Source: Odiellus spinosus
Taxonomy: Eukaryota > Arthropoda > Arachnida > Opiliones > Phalangiidae
Direction: 5' to 3'
Assembly: GCA_963920705.1 (NCBI GenBank)
Contig: OY987227.1
Coordinates: 3,440,643-3,504,642 of the forward strand
DNA: 64,000 bases
The notes beneath the pieces were generated by a model. That model ran no database searches, was not told the DNA's origin, and saw nothing but the letters and a program-made list of their open reading frames with translations. Position numbers and translations under genes: made by a program. This document shows positions 32,440 to 44,518 of the stretch, in pieces; position 1 is the stretch's first letter, and each line of letters starts with the position of its first letter.

Positions 32440-33285
32440 GGATACCCGTGTAAACGCACTTTTATTTAGATTCTTCAATCCACCCCAAGTTTGCAGCAAG
32501 ACTAAGCCTATACTGTCCGTTATAACTTTGCTTTTTGGACTAAATGATGTATGGAAAACAGCTTAGCGGGTGCTGCCAACTCAAGCTGCTATTAAATGGT
32601 CACATTTCTTTAAATTTTTGGACAATTTCTAAAATATCTTCTAAACTATCTCGAATTTTAAATTTATTTTTCAGCTTCGTTATTCATTAGATTCAGTTAA
32701 TCAATATTATTGTTTTAAATTAATATTTAAATGTATTATACGCTTTAATTCACTAAAAGATATCGCGGAATAAGGGCAAAATAGTTAGGGGAAAAGGGGT
32801 ATATATAGCTTTCGCGGACCTTTATTCATTGAGCGAGTAACCGAGAAGAGTTACTAGTCTAGACGTTTATCGTACCACAAAGACCCGTAGAGGGAGGAGT
32901 TGAGTGGAAGGGACGCCTCGCTAATATGGCCCGCTGAGATCGGAGTGGGAGACGTCCCATTGCGTATAATCGCCTTCAACTGTCCAGCATCGAGCTTCGA
33001 CTGTAAAGTGGATGGTGGAAGGTGATAATATGCAATTGGAGATGTTCAATTGCTCGACTCTTGAAACTTATTGTGGCAGCCACGCTTAAAGGAGGTAATT
33101 CCCGTTAAACGGAATTAACGATAAACTGGTATGATAATGTCTCTAGACTTTTGGCTCCACGAGCTAGGTCACGTGATATCCGCTTACACAGGATATCTGC
33201 TTACACAGGAAGTGACAGACACACACACACATAAGACCAGTGTAAAACCTCCCCCTGAACTAAAGTTCAGTCGGGGAGGTAAAAA
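32440..33285 (-). repeat. Left inverted copy of the palindrome-headed repeat
   Basis: About 0.85 kb, inverse of 35969-36900. The palindrome head (33247-33280) is at its inner end, followed outward by a CA/TG stretch, the CACGAGCTAGGTCACGTGAT and GTGGCAGCCACGCTTAAAGG blocks, then the AT-rich part and the CTTGGATACCCGTGTAAACG tail. The inner edge lies directly against a LINE fragment. Confidence 0.88.
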
Positions 33286-33799
33286 TGCCATTCAATTGAG
33301 ACCAGAGGTGAGAATTACTAAACGACGACGTTCGACTCCTGAACAAACAACAAAGGGATGATGACGCGTGACAAAGTCCCAAGCCCTGGAATTCGTGACA
33401 CCAGTACCAGCACCACGTACATTAAGCGATAGGATACTAAACATAAGGGTAAAGGGAATGGAGAGGAAAGGATGCTGACTTACCCTACTGAGATGAGTGA
33501 CAGATTGAAAAAGTGTCGTCTGTAAACCGTCCTGGCTGCTGTCAGATTAATCAAGGCTATACTGGAATCAGTATATGCGTACACCATAATCTGGCGCGTG
33601 AGAGTTTCCGCTAAGGTGCCAATTGGTGCGTACTGTTTGGTATGTTCGTGCTGTGCCACACCATCGAGAGCAGTAGCCTTCGTTACAAATTCAATGACGG
33701 CGTCCATTGAGAAGGCCGGGGTAAAGGCACCCCGATTGTCACGCCACGTATTTAGGGTCAAATAAATGGCGTAGTTGGAAGCACCAGTCTTCTTCACCT
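33286..33799 (-). pseudogene. LINE fragment (ORF1 C-terminus and ORF2 start)
   Basis: Minus-strand frame 33799-33480 matches the C-terminal region of LINE1 ORF1 (TRQIMVYAYTDSS against ARQLMVFAYTDST). A short spacer follows, then an ORF2 start at 33444 (ILSLNVRG) that continues to the 33285 boundary. It is a fourth, fragmentary Tx1-like LINE, cut by the palindrome-headed repeat on one side and the SINE-like repeat on the other. Confidence 0.8.
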
Positions 33800-34040
33800 C
33801 CCCCTCCCCCACCTGTCCGTGCGCAGGGTGGGGGTAGTGTTCCATCCTTGTCGTGGTGAGGGGGCCCGAGTTCTAGGATCCGTCCTAGCTCCGCGAATTG
33901 GAACACGGCCGTCTCGCCCACACCCGGCCGGCTCGCGGGTGTCGTATTACCCGTTTCTGCGGGGTACGGCCTCAGGCAGCTCCCTCTGCCATTGAGCCGG
34001 TCTTGTTGGGTCACGGTTACATGATAGGGGCCGTATGCTG
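33800..34040 (+). mobile_element. GC-rich SINE-like repeat, second copy (partial)
   Basis: Inverted relative to and ~90% similar with the first half of the insert at 12819-13274 (GTTCCATCCTTGTCGTGGTG, GGAACACGGCCGTCTCGCCC). Similarity fades near 34040. No target duplication was seen, probably because the copy is truncated by neighbouring insertions. Confidence 0.75.
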
Positions 34041-34177
34041 CAAAGAAACGTAAGGCAGCAGAATCTCCAAATAGAAGACTTAAACGGCAAAGACTATCAA
34101 GCAACTTTCCGATTAAATACTTAACACCAAGAAGCAAGTCAGTTCGTTTATCGTGAGTAAAGAACAACCGTTCTTTC

Positions 34178-35949
34178 TTGAATCGAAAGGTCTCTAAGTT
34201 GAATGCCGAATTAAAGCTTAGGACAGTGAATCTAAGTATGGAGAACTCAACTGAGATGAGTAACGTAGTAAAAATCATTAATGAACAATTCAGCTCTACA
34301 CTTGAAGAAACATTAAATTCCACAAGTGGTCAAACTCAAGAAATTCTAAAAGCTTCATGGGAGAATGATTCAGCGCAAAAACATCTTGAAGAAAAAAAAG
34401 ACTTCCTTCCGCTACAAGAAAAATCTCTTACTTCTCCTCACATCCGAGAGTGGAATGCTATCACCCTGAGGATTGCGCTAGCTGTTTCTAGCCGAAGCCC
34501 AGCTGCTTACGAAGCATTGAGAAGCTTTAAAATTTTAAATCTACCAAGCGTTTCTACATTGAAAGAAAAAACACGTAAGCTAAATCATAATGAAGAATAC
34601 TTAGCTGAAGAAAAAATTAAATATCAAAAATTTAGAATGGACATGGAAGCTAAGGGTTATCTCGTTCCAACTGGTACTGGAATTTTAATTTTTGATGAGG
34701 TTAAAGTTATAAACAAAATACTGTGCAACAGTAAAACCCACGAGTTTGTCGGATTCGCTATGGACCAAGAAGACTGGCCAGAACTGATTGATATCTATAA
34801 GGATCCAACACATCAAGCGCCTTCTCCTACTAATTATGTCCTACAATTTCTATGGAGAGATTTAACTTCCAGAACTGATGTTATTGGACCTTATTTCACT
34901 TCGTCGTTCACATTCCAGCAGAAAAAATTAGTAACATCTTTATATCAAACTATCGAGGCTTTTGAATTGTATCAGTTCAAATGTGTAGGAATTGTGTGTG
35001 ACGGAGCAGCTGAAAATTTGGCGCTAATGAAAGTTACAATCGGATTAAATGGTGCATTTGGATATAAAAAAAAACATTGACGGATTGTACGACTTTTCAA
35101 TCGACCCTAGTTTTAAGAACCCTTTTTCAGAAAAGCCAAGACTAATACACTGGATAATTTGTCCATCTCATCAAATGAAAAATGTAATTGGACAACTTTA
35201 TGCATAGAGGAAGGATGGACCCAAAAAATTTTCCAGGAACAACGTGACCTTTGGTTGGAATGATATTGAAGATGTCCATAAGAGAGATAAAGAGAGGACC
35301 AATCAAGGACAAATGAGGTCAGCCAGGAAATTGTTAGAGAGCTATATTAATCGTAGCTCCGAGTAAAGTCCTACAACAGGAAGAAGTGTTGAGTGAACTG
35401 TACGGATTTGCCCATGGAACCACTAGCATCCAATATAAACGAGAGAGTACAAAATTAACTTATGAATACTTAAGAGCGTGCAATCAATTATTTGAAAATG
35501 GAACGCTCCGGGCGCAACGAGTAGAAGACATGACTTCAAAAGTACTTCAGTCTATTGAAAAAGGCTATTTATTTTTTGAGCAGTGGCTACGGGAAATTTT
35601 AGATATTAATCCTGACATAAATTTGAATAGTTCAAATCAAACTGTATTCATTTCGTGGCAAACTTGGGACTTACTCCGCGTTATTTACTACGGATTTAAA
35701 GGCTTAGCAAGAGAATTTTTTAACATGAGCCCGGGGTACTTCCTATCTTTTATAAGAATAACCGGTAGTGCCATAGAAAGTTTATTTTCTCAAATAAAGT
35801 ATGCAGCTGGTGGAAAAATTACACTTGCTAGTGATAGAAAAGCCGATGCCATTAGGAGAAATGTGCAGGGATGGAATTCTTCCAATAAATTTCATCGCGA
35901 CCAGCTGATATTAATTATCGAAGCTGATTTAACAGTTAATAAAAAGTAG
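34178..35949 (+). pseudogene. P-superfamily (THAP9/P-element-like) transposase, frameshifted
   Basis: DNA transposase relic. The open part 34178-35080 has RSPAAYEALRSF-like sequence followed by LPS (near 34500-34545), the ILIFDEVKV block (about 34690, candidate catalytic Asp) and GIVCDGAAENL (about 35000, candidate second Asp). Reading continues in other frames through CPSHQMKN (about 35165) to the open part 35386-35949, which ends with GSAIESLFSQIKYAAGG, the typical C-terminal P-type block. Frameshifts and stops lie between 35080 and 35386. No THAP zinc domain was seen at the N-terminus, so it may be truncated. The superfamily call is from motif memory. Confidence 0.72.
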
Positions 35950-35968
35950 TTTGGAATATTCAGGTAAC

Positions 35969-37060
35969 TTTTTTACCTCCCCGACTGAACTTTAGTTCAG
36001 GGGGAGGTTTTACACTGGTCGTATCTGTGTTTGTGTGTCTGTCTGTGTGTCACTTCCGGTGTAACCGGATATCACGCGACCTAGCTCGTGGAGCAAAAGG
36101 TCTAGAGACGTAATCATACCAGCTTATCGTTCAATTCCGGGGAATTACCTCCTTTAAGCGTGGCTGCCACATTGAGTTTCAGGTATCGTGCAATTACATG
36201 CAAGAGGACGTCTCCAATTGCATATTTTCGCATTTCACCATCCACTTTACGGTCAAACCTCGATGCTGTACAGTTGAAGGCGATTATAAGCATAGGGACG
36301 TCTCCCACTGTCCAACCTTCAGTTTCCGATCTCAGCGGGCCATACTAGCAAGGCGTCCCTCACTAATATGGTCCTCATCAATCTTCCACTCTCCAAACAT
36401 CGCCCCACCAATGGGTAAATTAGCTTTGCGAACCAAGCGCCTAGAGATCAAGAATCAACAAGACATTGAAGGGAGGGGGTTTTCCTCCCAACTTCATGGC
36501 CACATCACTCGATTAATAAAGGCTTTCGAAGGGTTTATATACTACCTTTTTGGAATGAATGCAAATTAGGCTTATGGTGTGATATCGTTTACGGAAATGA
36601 AACGCAATATTAATTTATATTATAATTAAAATTATCAATATGGTTAAACTTAATCTAATTAATAATTCAGTTGAAAAATAAATTTAAAATTCGAGATAGT
36701 TTAAAAGATATTTAAGAAATTGTGCAAAAATTTAAAGAAATGTGACCGTTTAATACCAGCTTGAGTTGGCAGCACACGCTAAGCTATTTTCTATATATAT
36801 CATTTAGTCAAAAAAGCAAAGGTATAACGGGCAGTATAGGTTTAGGCTTAATGCAAACTTGGGGTGGATTGAAGAATCTATATAAAGGTGCGTTTACGCG
36901 GCTACCCAAGATTGAAACGACATAATTTAGATAAGAGCTAATATACTATATAATATAATAACTTCGATTATACTCGGTACAATTTTACCCAGTTCAAGGG
37001 GAATTGGTGTATAAGGCTTAAAGCTGAGGCGGATTGATACAAAATGTTAAACTTTTGTCA
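35969..37060 (+). repeat. Right inverted copy of the palindrome-headed repeat
   Basis: Starts with the palindrome at 35975-36008, continues through the TG-rich stretch and the CCTTTAAGCGTGGCTGCCAC block, the AT-rich middle (about 36590-36740), then GCTGCCAACTC-inverse and the GTGCGTTTACGCGGCTACCC tail (about 36890). The last part to 37060 matches the outer fragment at 31290. No protein is encoded. Confidence 0.88.
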
Positions 37061-37089
37061 TGAACTTTAAATTCAGAAAGAAGCTTTCT

Positions 37090-38149
37090 TTTTCTTATAG
37101 GTAGACTAGTAGTAACCTTGTATTCTTGCATGGATCATTTTACGAGTCCACTTATGATAGAAATTTTCTATTTCTAGAGAATGCCATTCTACATCTTGAT
37201 GTAACGCTTCATAAAACTCTTTTTTCACTTCATATTTTTGCAGCAAAGCGAAACTTTCTTCCACACATTTCTAAAATAAAACCAGAATAAAATTAAAATT
37301 TAAAGAACTTTCTTCAACTACACCTGACAAAATTAAAATGTTACCTTTATCATCTTTGACCCGTATTTAATTAGAGAGTTCCTGTTGGCAAATTCGCAAA
37401 CTTTTTCATTTACACAATAAATGGAAGGAGACTTTTTTCTAGGAAAAAGCATTTTCCCATTATCCCTAATTTTTAAATCTATTGGCAACTCTTTCTTTTC
37501 ATGGTCTTTCATACGAATATTCATGGTACACTTCAAGAGATTCTGGTCATGCATTCTCTTCTTAAAAGAGTGTTTATTTTCAATACTGCTTAGCCGAGTC
37601 CTAGATGAAATTTCTCCAAGGCAACCTCCTCCAAGTTTATATAGAGCTGAATCAGTTTCTTCTACAACGCTTACTGGAATGTGTTCTTCTTGATTCACTT
37701 CTATGTTAATTTGTGCAGGTTGTAACTTTTCAGGAAACTTCGAGAACTTTACAGTAGGTTAATGTTACTGAAGTGACAATATTGATCAACATTGCTTCAC
37801 CATGGCCAGAAGTAGTAAGGTTAAGGTCTCTTAACTCCCTTGCTTGGAAATAATAATTTGCCGTGAACTCTGCCGTTGATTTGTTGGTTCGAATTTTGGT
37901 CTGATCTATAATTTCACTTCCTTTCCCATCTTCAGAATCTCCAGGGATGTTTTTCTTTGGCCTTCCACGTTTTTTGAGAATCGAGGGTTGCAATTTCTCT
38001 TTTAGTTTTTCATATATTTTGATGAGCTCTAACAAATAATTTGATACATTTTCTGACTGTAACAATGCTAAAAATAACTCTCCTTTCCGTTTAAGATTTT
38101 TCAAAAAACTAACTAAATCATGATGTACTTCTGCCTGTACATTCTGCAT
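37090..38149 (-). CDS. Unrecognised, probably spliced gene with AT-hook-like motif
   Basis: On the minus strand a 139-codon frame (38149-37730) contains a Leu-rich helical region and a KKRGRPKK AT-hook-like DNA-binding motif, suggesting a nuclear protein. A second frame (37698-37333) continues with basic sequence and is followed by a clear GT..AG intron (about 37272-37344). A third coding stretch ends at a stop near 37090. A frame change between 37730 and 37698 is either an unseen intron or a frameshift. It may be a transposon accessory protein or a host gene; I do not recognise it. Confidence 0.4.
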
Positions 38150-39138
38150 GATTAAAAAATTACATATTACAAACTTTAGCCTAGGTCATACGATAGTAAA
38201 AACGATCGTATTTTCGTTCCTAGATGGCGAACTAATCTACCCGTGATGCACTCGACTATTTTCTAAGTGGGCGGGTGGGATGAAATTTTCGACTCTCATT
38301 TTTCCACCCTCCCCCTGGGGTACAGAGAAAATGTGTCGTAAAAAATAAAGGCTTCATCTATTTCTGCTAATATTAATGCAAAACCTCTACTACCCAGGAA
38401 AGGAAATTCGAACCTTGAATCTCAACGCTCATTATCTGATAATCTTCAAAACACCGAGAGACCAATCTGCGATTCTACATTTGACGAAACAAGTTTCTCC
38501 AGTCAACAGCAAATACGTCGTAGTCGCGTTCAGATAAGCTACAGCTATCAGTTGCGGATATCTATTCGTAGACCTCAAAGCTACAACTCCGGAAGATAGA
38601 AGATTAAAGACCGGGATATTACCAGGAGAACAAACCGCCATTTTTGTACCAAAATGACCGGAATCATCGAAGCAAACTTCTTCAGATTCCAAGGCCAATG
38701 GATTGTGAAATAAGTAACACTATTCGTGAAGGAGACGGGCGAACACGAGGTCTGGATCTTTAAAGCGCCATTCCCTTTTACGAACTTGTCGTCTAAGGAT
38801 AAAAGGCAATATAAAAATCTATCGTGTTATCGAGGTTTTAGAAGACTGAAGTCACTAACGCCGAAGACCTTGGTTGCCCGAGACTAATAACTATAATTTG
38901 TGGAACGCGTAGAACTTGTACGTTTCACCGAGACGAGAACAATTGTACGCTCGTGAAAGCTGTCGATTAGCTACATGGCTCTGCCGAAGAGAGTACACGA
39001 GCACTTACTTTTTTAAATATCTGAGTTCGTGTAACGCGTGTCAACGAAACGCCGCCATTAAATAGGCGAGTAAAGAAGAATTAAAAACCATCGCTGAATG
39101 TTGTATAAATATACTGCAGAGTAACGTTTCTCTCACAG
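38150..39138. other. No assignable gene; presumed left part of Polinton relic
   Basis: A minus-strand open frame (38432-38698) is not convincing. I found no inverted repeat matching the right side near 49700-50450, so the left end of the virus-like element cannot be placed. The sequence just before 39139 ends in a pyrimidine-rich stretch followed by CAG, which resembles a splice acceptor. Confidence 0.3.
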
Positions 39139-39311
39139 ATGACAAGAAGAAGCGGCTGAAGAAGCATTGCAATTCCATACGTCGCGTGGCCAAGAAAAAT
39201 ACTCCTGCTAAACGAAGACAAATTTTAATTCAAAAAGGCGGATTTCTCCCAATATTACTTCCGATAATCAGTTCGATAGCCGGGGCTATCCTATCTAAAG
39301 TTATCAATTAA
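39139..39311 (+). CDS. Small basic virion-type protein (pX/mu-like), 5' end unclear
   Basis: The frame is open to TAA 39309-39311. The N-terminal half is strongly Lys/Arg-rich and the C-terminal half is a hydrophobic segment (FLPILLPIISSIAGAIL). Small basic-then-hydrophobic ORFs of this kind precede the capsid genes in Polintons/adintoviruses and are compared with adenovirus core protein X (from memory). No ATG is in frame after the last stop, so the start may be spliced or lost. An endogenous relic. Confidence 0.5.
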
Positions 39312-39313
39312 AG

Positions 39314-39895
39314 ATGGCGAAAATAATGCTATTAATCTCCGAGGAGACGTACCAAAGACTTAATTCGGAGAAAGATTTCAAAGTGGATAAAACTCTGGAA
39401 TTGGAAAAGATCGATAAAATTAAAGGCATTCTTGACGATCCCAATTTGAACAACACGGACAACATTAATCGCTATAATCACATGCTCTCGAGGGTTATTA
39501 ATAAAAGATCGAAGTGCGGAGATTGCTTCCGGCTTGCCGTCATATATGACTACGGAGTGTTTAGATTTATACAAATGGTTAGAGTTAACATTGAAAATTA
39601 AATGTACTGACGCCGGGGAGTTGATTTACAATAAGCGTAGAGTCATAGGATCGAACATCGTCGATCTATTAGCTTATTCAGTATCAAAATCCAAGAAAGA
39701 AAATCGCCGTCCCGGGTTCGAAAGAGTTCTACGAATTGTTGTATAAAGTGAACGCTCCTAGATCTCTAATAAAAATCCTCAAACGTGACTTCATCCCACC
39801 CGAGAAGAGGGAATATAAAGATGAAACGGATGAGTATTATTCTGACGATAGCGAACCAATGAAGGGTCGCGGTTTCTGTAATTGGATTTCATTGT
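39314..39895 (+). pseudogene. Conserved Polinton/adintovirus hypothetical protein, frameshifted
   Basis: Begins three bases after the preceding stop (ATG 39314). The first 75 codons (MAKIMLLISEETYQRL start) are open. The frame then shifts near 39540 into a second stretch encoding a conserved-looking region, with another shift near 39720 before the likely C-terminus near 39895. Proteins of this type accompany integrase and capsid genes in many arthropod Polintons (family memory). The function is unknown. Confidence 0.6.
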
Positions 39896-40137
39896 AATAT
39901 ATTTACCAATAAAATACACTTGAATATATTTTCTAGATTCATTTATGAATTAGGCTTTGACATGGAGAGTGATAATGTCGATGTTGTCTCTGTAGGACTT
40001 TTAGCGCCTCTATTCGAGTCATTTATAAATTCTCCCAAGCTATTAACTGCAGTTTTAATTGTATTTATAATTATAATTATAGAAAATAGCGATTTTGTAT
40101 TCTTGCATTATAGCACTTCGAACAACTGTTCATTCAA

Positions 40138-41140
40138 TGGAAAAACTTAAAAAAAATTATAATAAGGTTTCGGATCCGGGGTCTTACGGTAGTGTTGACG
40201 GCTTATACCGAGCGGCTAAGGATTAAAGGTTACCGTCAGAGAAATAAGCGACTTCCTTAAAACACAAGATACTTATACACTTCACCGGAGTGCTAGGAAA
40301 CACTTCACTAGAAATAAAACTATAGTCTACGGGATCGACGAACAGTGGCAAATCGACTTGCCATTACCAGATATAATAACGGTTTCCGTAAGTTTGCCTT
40401 CGTGGTTGCGATCAAGGACAAGAAAGGAAAGACTATTCTCGGAGCGTTAAACGTCATTTTGGATTCCGGACGTACGCCGAAACGAATCCAATCGGATCAC
40501 GGTAATGAGTTTGTATGCAAGGAAGTACAAAACGAGTTAAAGGGTAGAGGGATAAAGTTTTTCGCCCCTGAATCAGAACTAAAAGCGACGATAGTGGAGA
40601 AATTTAACTGGACTTTGAAAACTCGAATGTATCGATATTTTACGGAAAATAATACCTTCAAATATGTCCATGTTCTAAAAGAGATGGTGAAAGCTTATAA
40701 ACATAGTTATCATCGATCTATAAAGTGCAAACCCGTCGAAGTCACGTCGGCTACATCAAAACGTGTTTGGGAAAATCTACATGGTGACGTAGATTTCTCG
40801 ACTCCGCTTTCTTTCCCCTTTGATGTTGGTGACGTAGTTCGTATAAGTACCTCTTTGATAAAGGATACACATGGTCGGAAGAACTTTTAAAAATTTCTGA
40901 GAGATTAGCTAGTAGTCCTCCTGTATATAAGATACGTGACTTGAAAGAACAGCTCATTACTGGGATTTTCTACCGAGAGCAACTACAGAAAATTGGCAAG
41001 GACCTGAGTAACAGCGTTTTTAAAATCGAAAAAGTGTTGAAAAAACGACGCAAGGCTGACGGAAGTATCGAGAGATTCGTCCGCTGGAAAGGGTACCCGC
41101 CATCATTCGACAGTTGGGTGCAGGAAATTGACCTTGCATG
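40138..41140 (+). pseudogene. Retroviral-type integrase with chromodomain, frameshifted
   Basis: Would insert the linear Polinton genome into host DNA. An N-terminal segment (40138-40230, GSYGSVDGLYRAAK) is followed by frameshifts. The rve core (40345-40890) shows the QSDHGNEF block around 40490-40515 and a downstream Glu in ATIVEKFN. A C-terminal chromodomain follows at 41010-41140 (RFVRWKGYPPSFDSWV). At least three frame breaks (about 40225, 40350 and 40885) make it non-functional. The domain order is that of Maverick/Polinton integrases. Confidence 0.85.
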
Positions 41141-41142
41141 AT

Positions 41143-41963
41143 GACGTTCTACATCACCCTGCCGTCAGACAGTTCTACGAGTTACTTGCCAGGGAATACA
41201 ATCAGTAAATTCCGAACACATTTACCGTAATCGGTTAAATTATAAGGTCCGTACGAAGTGGCTTTGGTGGAATTCATCTATCCCCACACATGGAGCAAAT
41301 GAGATCGGCGTGCTGGATATCGTTAACTTCCCACGGGGAAAATAGAAATAGCACGAGTCATTCGAGAATGGTAGAACTCCCCGCGGGCTACTACGGAAAT
41401 AAAGAAGACCTATTGGAGAAACTCAATTATGACGAAGATGATATCTCGAACATCACTATACTGAAAAAGGAGACGCCAGTCGAGGGTGATATGTTCGAGT
41501 CGGATACGACGACGAATGTTAAATACACGTTTAGTTATATCGCGCGATTAAGACGTGTTGAAGTTTCCGTAAAACCGGATCACTCGTTAACTATACCGGG
41601 AGAGTTGGCGGTCATGTTGGGAGTATGAAAGACAATACAAAAACTACAACCCTCGTCCACGCGAGAATAAATCCGGTGGATTTAGACGCGGGTCTTCATT
41701 CACTCTTCATATATTCTGATATCGTTGAAAGCAGGGCTGTAGGTGATGTTCATGTTCCGCTTCTACGAATAACGAGCGTCCAAGGGGATACGGTAGACAG
41801 AGAATTTTCTCGTCCTCATTACCTCCCAGTTTCCTGCAATTCCTTTCAATCTATTGAAATTAACATTATGAGTGAAATGGGTGTACCCGTCAAGTTCGAA
41901 AGAGGTAAAGTTCATGCGACTCAACATTTTAGACCTCGAGAATGTGGTCGCCCTTATAAATAA
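41143..41963 (+). pseudogene. Penton-like minor capsid protein, frameshifted
   Basis: Three frame-shifted pieces (from about 41143, 41290-41628, 41625-41963) cover the single-jelly-roll vertex protein of Polinton-type capsids. The N-terminal start resembles other members, with LPAGYYGNKEDLLEKL mid-protein and a C-terminal block around 41680-41930. Frame breaks lie near 41215 and 41628. The order integrase, penton, pVI-like, major capsid, protease is typical of the group. Endogenous relic. Confidence 0.75.
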
Positions 41964-42019
41964 GCCGACAGTATGGACGTGTTCGCCATTCTTATCGAGA
42001 GAGTTAAACGAGACACATC

Positions 42020-42475
42020 ATGAAGCAACAACTGTCCTCCACTCAATCGAACTACGATCGTCACTTTTTAAATCAAATTGGGCACGGAATTAAGGTTGAC
42101 TACGCTAAATATTTCCAAAGTCAAATAGGAAAGGGTTCTATACCCGTATACCAGGATCTTCCCGTTCAACAAGGATACGGTCTAGGAAACTTTATCGCCT
42201 CGGCGTTCCGTCGAGCCGTACCACTTTTGAAGAACGTAGCCGTGTATCTTGGGAAAAAACTGTTAAATACGGGATCTAAAATCGTTACCGACGTAGCCAG
42301 CGGAATTCCCGTAAAATCCGCGGCTAAATCTCGAGGGAAAGACGCTGCGAGAGATGTCGTAATCAGTGCCGCGGACGAAATCGCTAGCATGACTGGAAAT
42401 GGGCATAAAAGAAAGTGTAAGCGTCGGAGACTAGTCAGTTCCGCGACGAACAGGAAGAAGAGAAGACCGTTCTAA
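42020..42475 (+). CDS. pVI-like minor capsid / membrane-active protein
   Basis: A 151-residue open frame with a Gly-rich segment (QQGYGLGNFIASAFRRAVP) followed by an amphipathic helical region and a strongly basic C-terminus (KRKCKRRR). This layout matches the adenovirus protein VI-like proteins of adintoviruses (family memory). It is intact in this copy, although its neighbours are broken. It lies between the penton-like and major capsid genes. Confidence 0.65.
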   Translation: MKQQLSSTQSNYDRHFLNQIGHGIKVDYAKYFQSQIGKGSIPVYQDLPVQQGYGLGNFIASAFRRAVPLLKNVAVYLGKKLLNTGSKIVTDVASGIPVKSAAKSRGKDAARDVVISAADEIASMTGNGHKRKCKRRRLVSSATNRKKRRPF

Positions 42476-42504
42476 AACCCCTCCGATATATTTTCTACAA
42501 TATT

Positions 42505-44414
42505 ATGGCTCATATCCATCCCGATTCCCAAGGTTCGGTTAGTTCCGAAGTCGAACTTTTCAACGTACCACTCACGAACGCTAGTATAGTTAGTGGAGAA
42601 TGGGTTGAGTATAGCCCCATCTCGAACATTAACGAAAATTCAACTCTAACCTTCGCCGTGGCCGGAAACTCCGATACGTACATTGATTTGCCCATCTTCA
42701 AGTTAGACTCGTCGACCCAATGGACGGGAGAACAATTCCAGCGGCGGCAGTAATCGATGTGGCTGGCGTAATCACCTCACCGGCGGACGTGGTAGCGCCC
42801 GTGAATCTGTTTCATTCGAGTCTTTTTAGCGAGGTACACGCAAGGAAGATGAAGGGGTAAGGAACGGCCGCCTCACGTTATAACTTGTGTCGTTCAAGCT
42901 CAGCTTCTGCTTCCAATTCCCCCTTTGGTTCCCCCCCCCCCCCCCCTTGGCTGATACATATTTTCTAATGCGCATCCTTTTTCGCGCACTCTACGTGTAA
43001 CACTCGTGACTCCTTGCTAGAGAAGGAGCGACCTATGGATTTTCTCAGCAGTGGTGCCAATTTACAATAAGGTTTCGATTCCACCACAGTTTGCAGCGCG
43101 TAAATATTTACCTTATCCGTTATCCTTACGAATAGTTTATTTATAGGGATATTGAGCTCCTCGCTTTACGCGCGCTGACCATCACGTTTGGTGACCATTC
43201 GCCCGCAGCTGGTTCACTCTCTGTGGTTCACCTTAATTTGGCAGCGCGTATAAACCTACTCTTTCCTTTATTTCTAAGAATTGTTTACTTAGAAATGTAG
43301 GTAGGGTTTTTGAAAGAGGGTCCCCAACTTCATGTTGTACGAAATTTGTCACCCGCGAATGAAAGGATGACCTTGTACCATTACAATCTGTGAGAGAGCG
43401 GACTAAAACATTCCCCAAGCCCACTCTTCCAGGAAAATCCGAAATTATTCAGGTGCAGCTAAGGCGCCTAGGATATAACCTGCTGTAATTTGATACGAGA
43501 TGATGTTTTTATGTCACGTGAGTGCGCACCAAAAAAGCGCAGTTAGCTTCTTTGGACACAGAAGCGAGAGACATTTCACGGACAGGTTCTGCTATACTTG
43601 TGGCCGTTCCATACCCCTTCATCTTCCTTGGTACACGTTTCCTTGGGCGATAGATCGGTAACGCCATCGCCGCAGAACTATGCCTACAAGGCCATAATTC
43701 AAACTACCGTGACTTTCGGTGGACCTGCGAAAACGAGTTTTATAGCGGCCGCCATGCACTACAAGTACACCGCCGGAAAATTCAATACCCCGTCGTAAAA
43801 TGAAGGGTTCAAGAAAAGAGCAAGTTTCGCCAAACAAGGGACCATCGATATGATCGGCGCGGTTCACACGGACGAACTCGCTTCCCTGTATATCAGGAAA
43901 GTAAAATTAACTCCCGAGATTACAATTGCCCACGCCAAATGTCTCGAACTAGCTACCATTAAATATCCAATAACTCGAACGGAATGTAACTCTTTTTCCA
44001 TAAATAGCGGAACAAATATCTGCGTTAGAGATAATCTCTTTATGGGACAGTTACCCAAACGAGTCCATTTCGCTATGGTAAAACAGAACGCCTATCTAGG
44101 AGATTATACACAGTCGCCCTTTAATTTCCAACACTTTGATTTAAATCATATCACTCTCTACCTCGATGGAACTAGCGTTACTCACAAGCCTTTAACCCCT
44201 AATTTCGAGAGACAACAGTACATGAGATCGTACACTAATCTTTTCACTCAAACATCCCAATGGTTCATTGACGAAGGGAACTTTATCTCACGTGAAAAGT
44301 TTCCTGGTGGGAACTGTATTTTCGTATTTGATTTGAGTCCTGACCTCAGTTGTTCAGCTTCGCAATTTCAGTTGATAAAGAATGATAATTTGCGATTAGA
44401 ATTAAAGTTCGCCT
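42505..44414 (+). pseudogene. Major capsid protein (hexon-like double jelly roll), disrupted
   Basis: The N-terminal segment (42505 to about 42750) is open, then frameshifts. A short further piece (about 42780-42835) is recognisable before roughly 0.75 kb of unrelated sequence. The C-terminal half (about 43655-44414, one frameshift near 43797) is well conserved in style, including a RDNLFMGQLPKR block and a VFDLSPDLS block. A stop at 44414-44416 precedes in-frame sequence that looks like the normal C-terminal extension to about 44510. Non-functional relic. Confidence 0.8.
42840..43595. other. Foreign segment inside the major capsid gene
   Basis: Non-coding, with an 18-C tract at 42930-42947. 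It has two related internal repeats (GCAGCGCGTAAATATTTACC near 43092 and GCAGCGCGTATAAACCTACT near 43240), each followed by a TTTA/TAAA hairpin-like stretch. No target duplication or terminal repeat could be fixed. Probably a non-autonomous insertion. Confidence 0.5.
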
Positions 44415-44518
44415 GAGATTTGTCGAAGACTGTTAGCGTATTATACTACGCCGAATTTCAAAATTTAATTGAAATTGACAAAAACAGGAACGTTATTTAC
44501 GATTATACCAATTTTAAA

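Noticed and set aside
33247..36008. LTR retrotransposon with the flanking repeats as LTRs
   Set aside because: The flanking copies are inverted, not direct, and no gag-pol lies between them.
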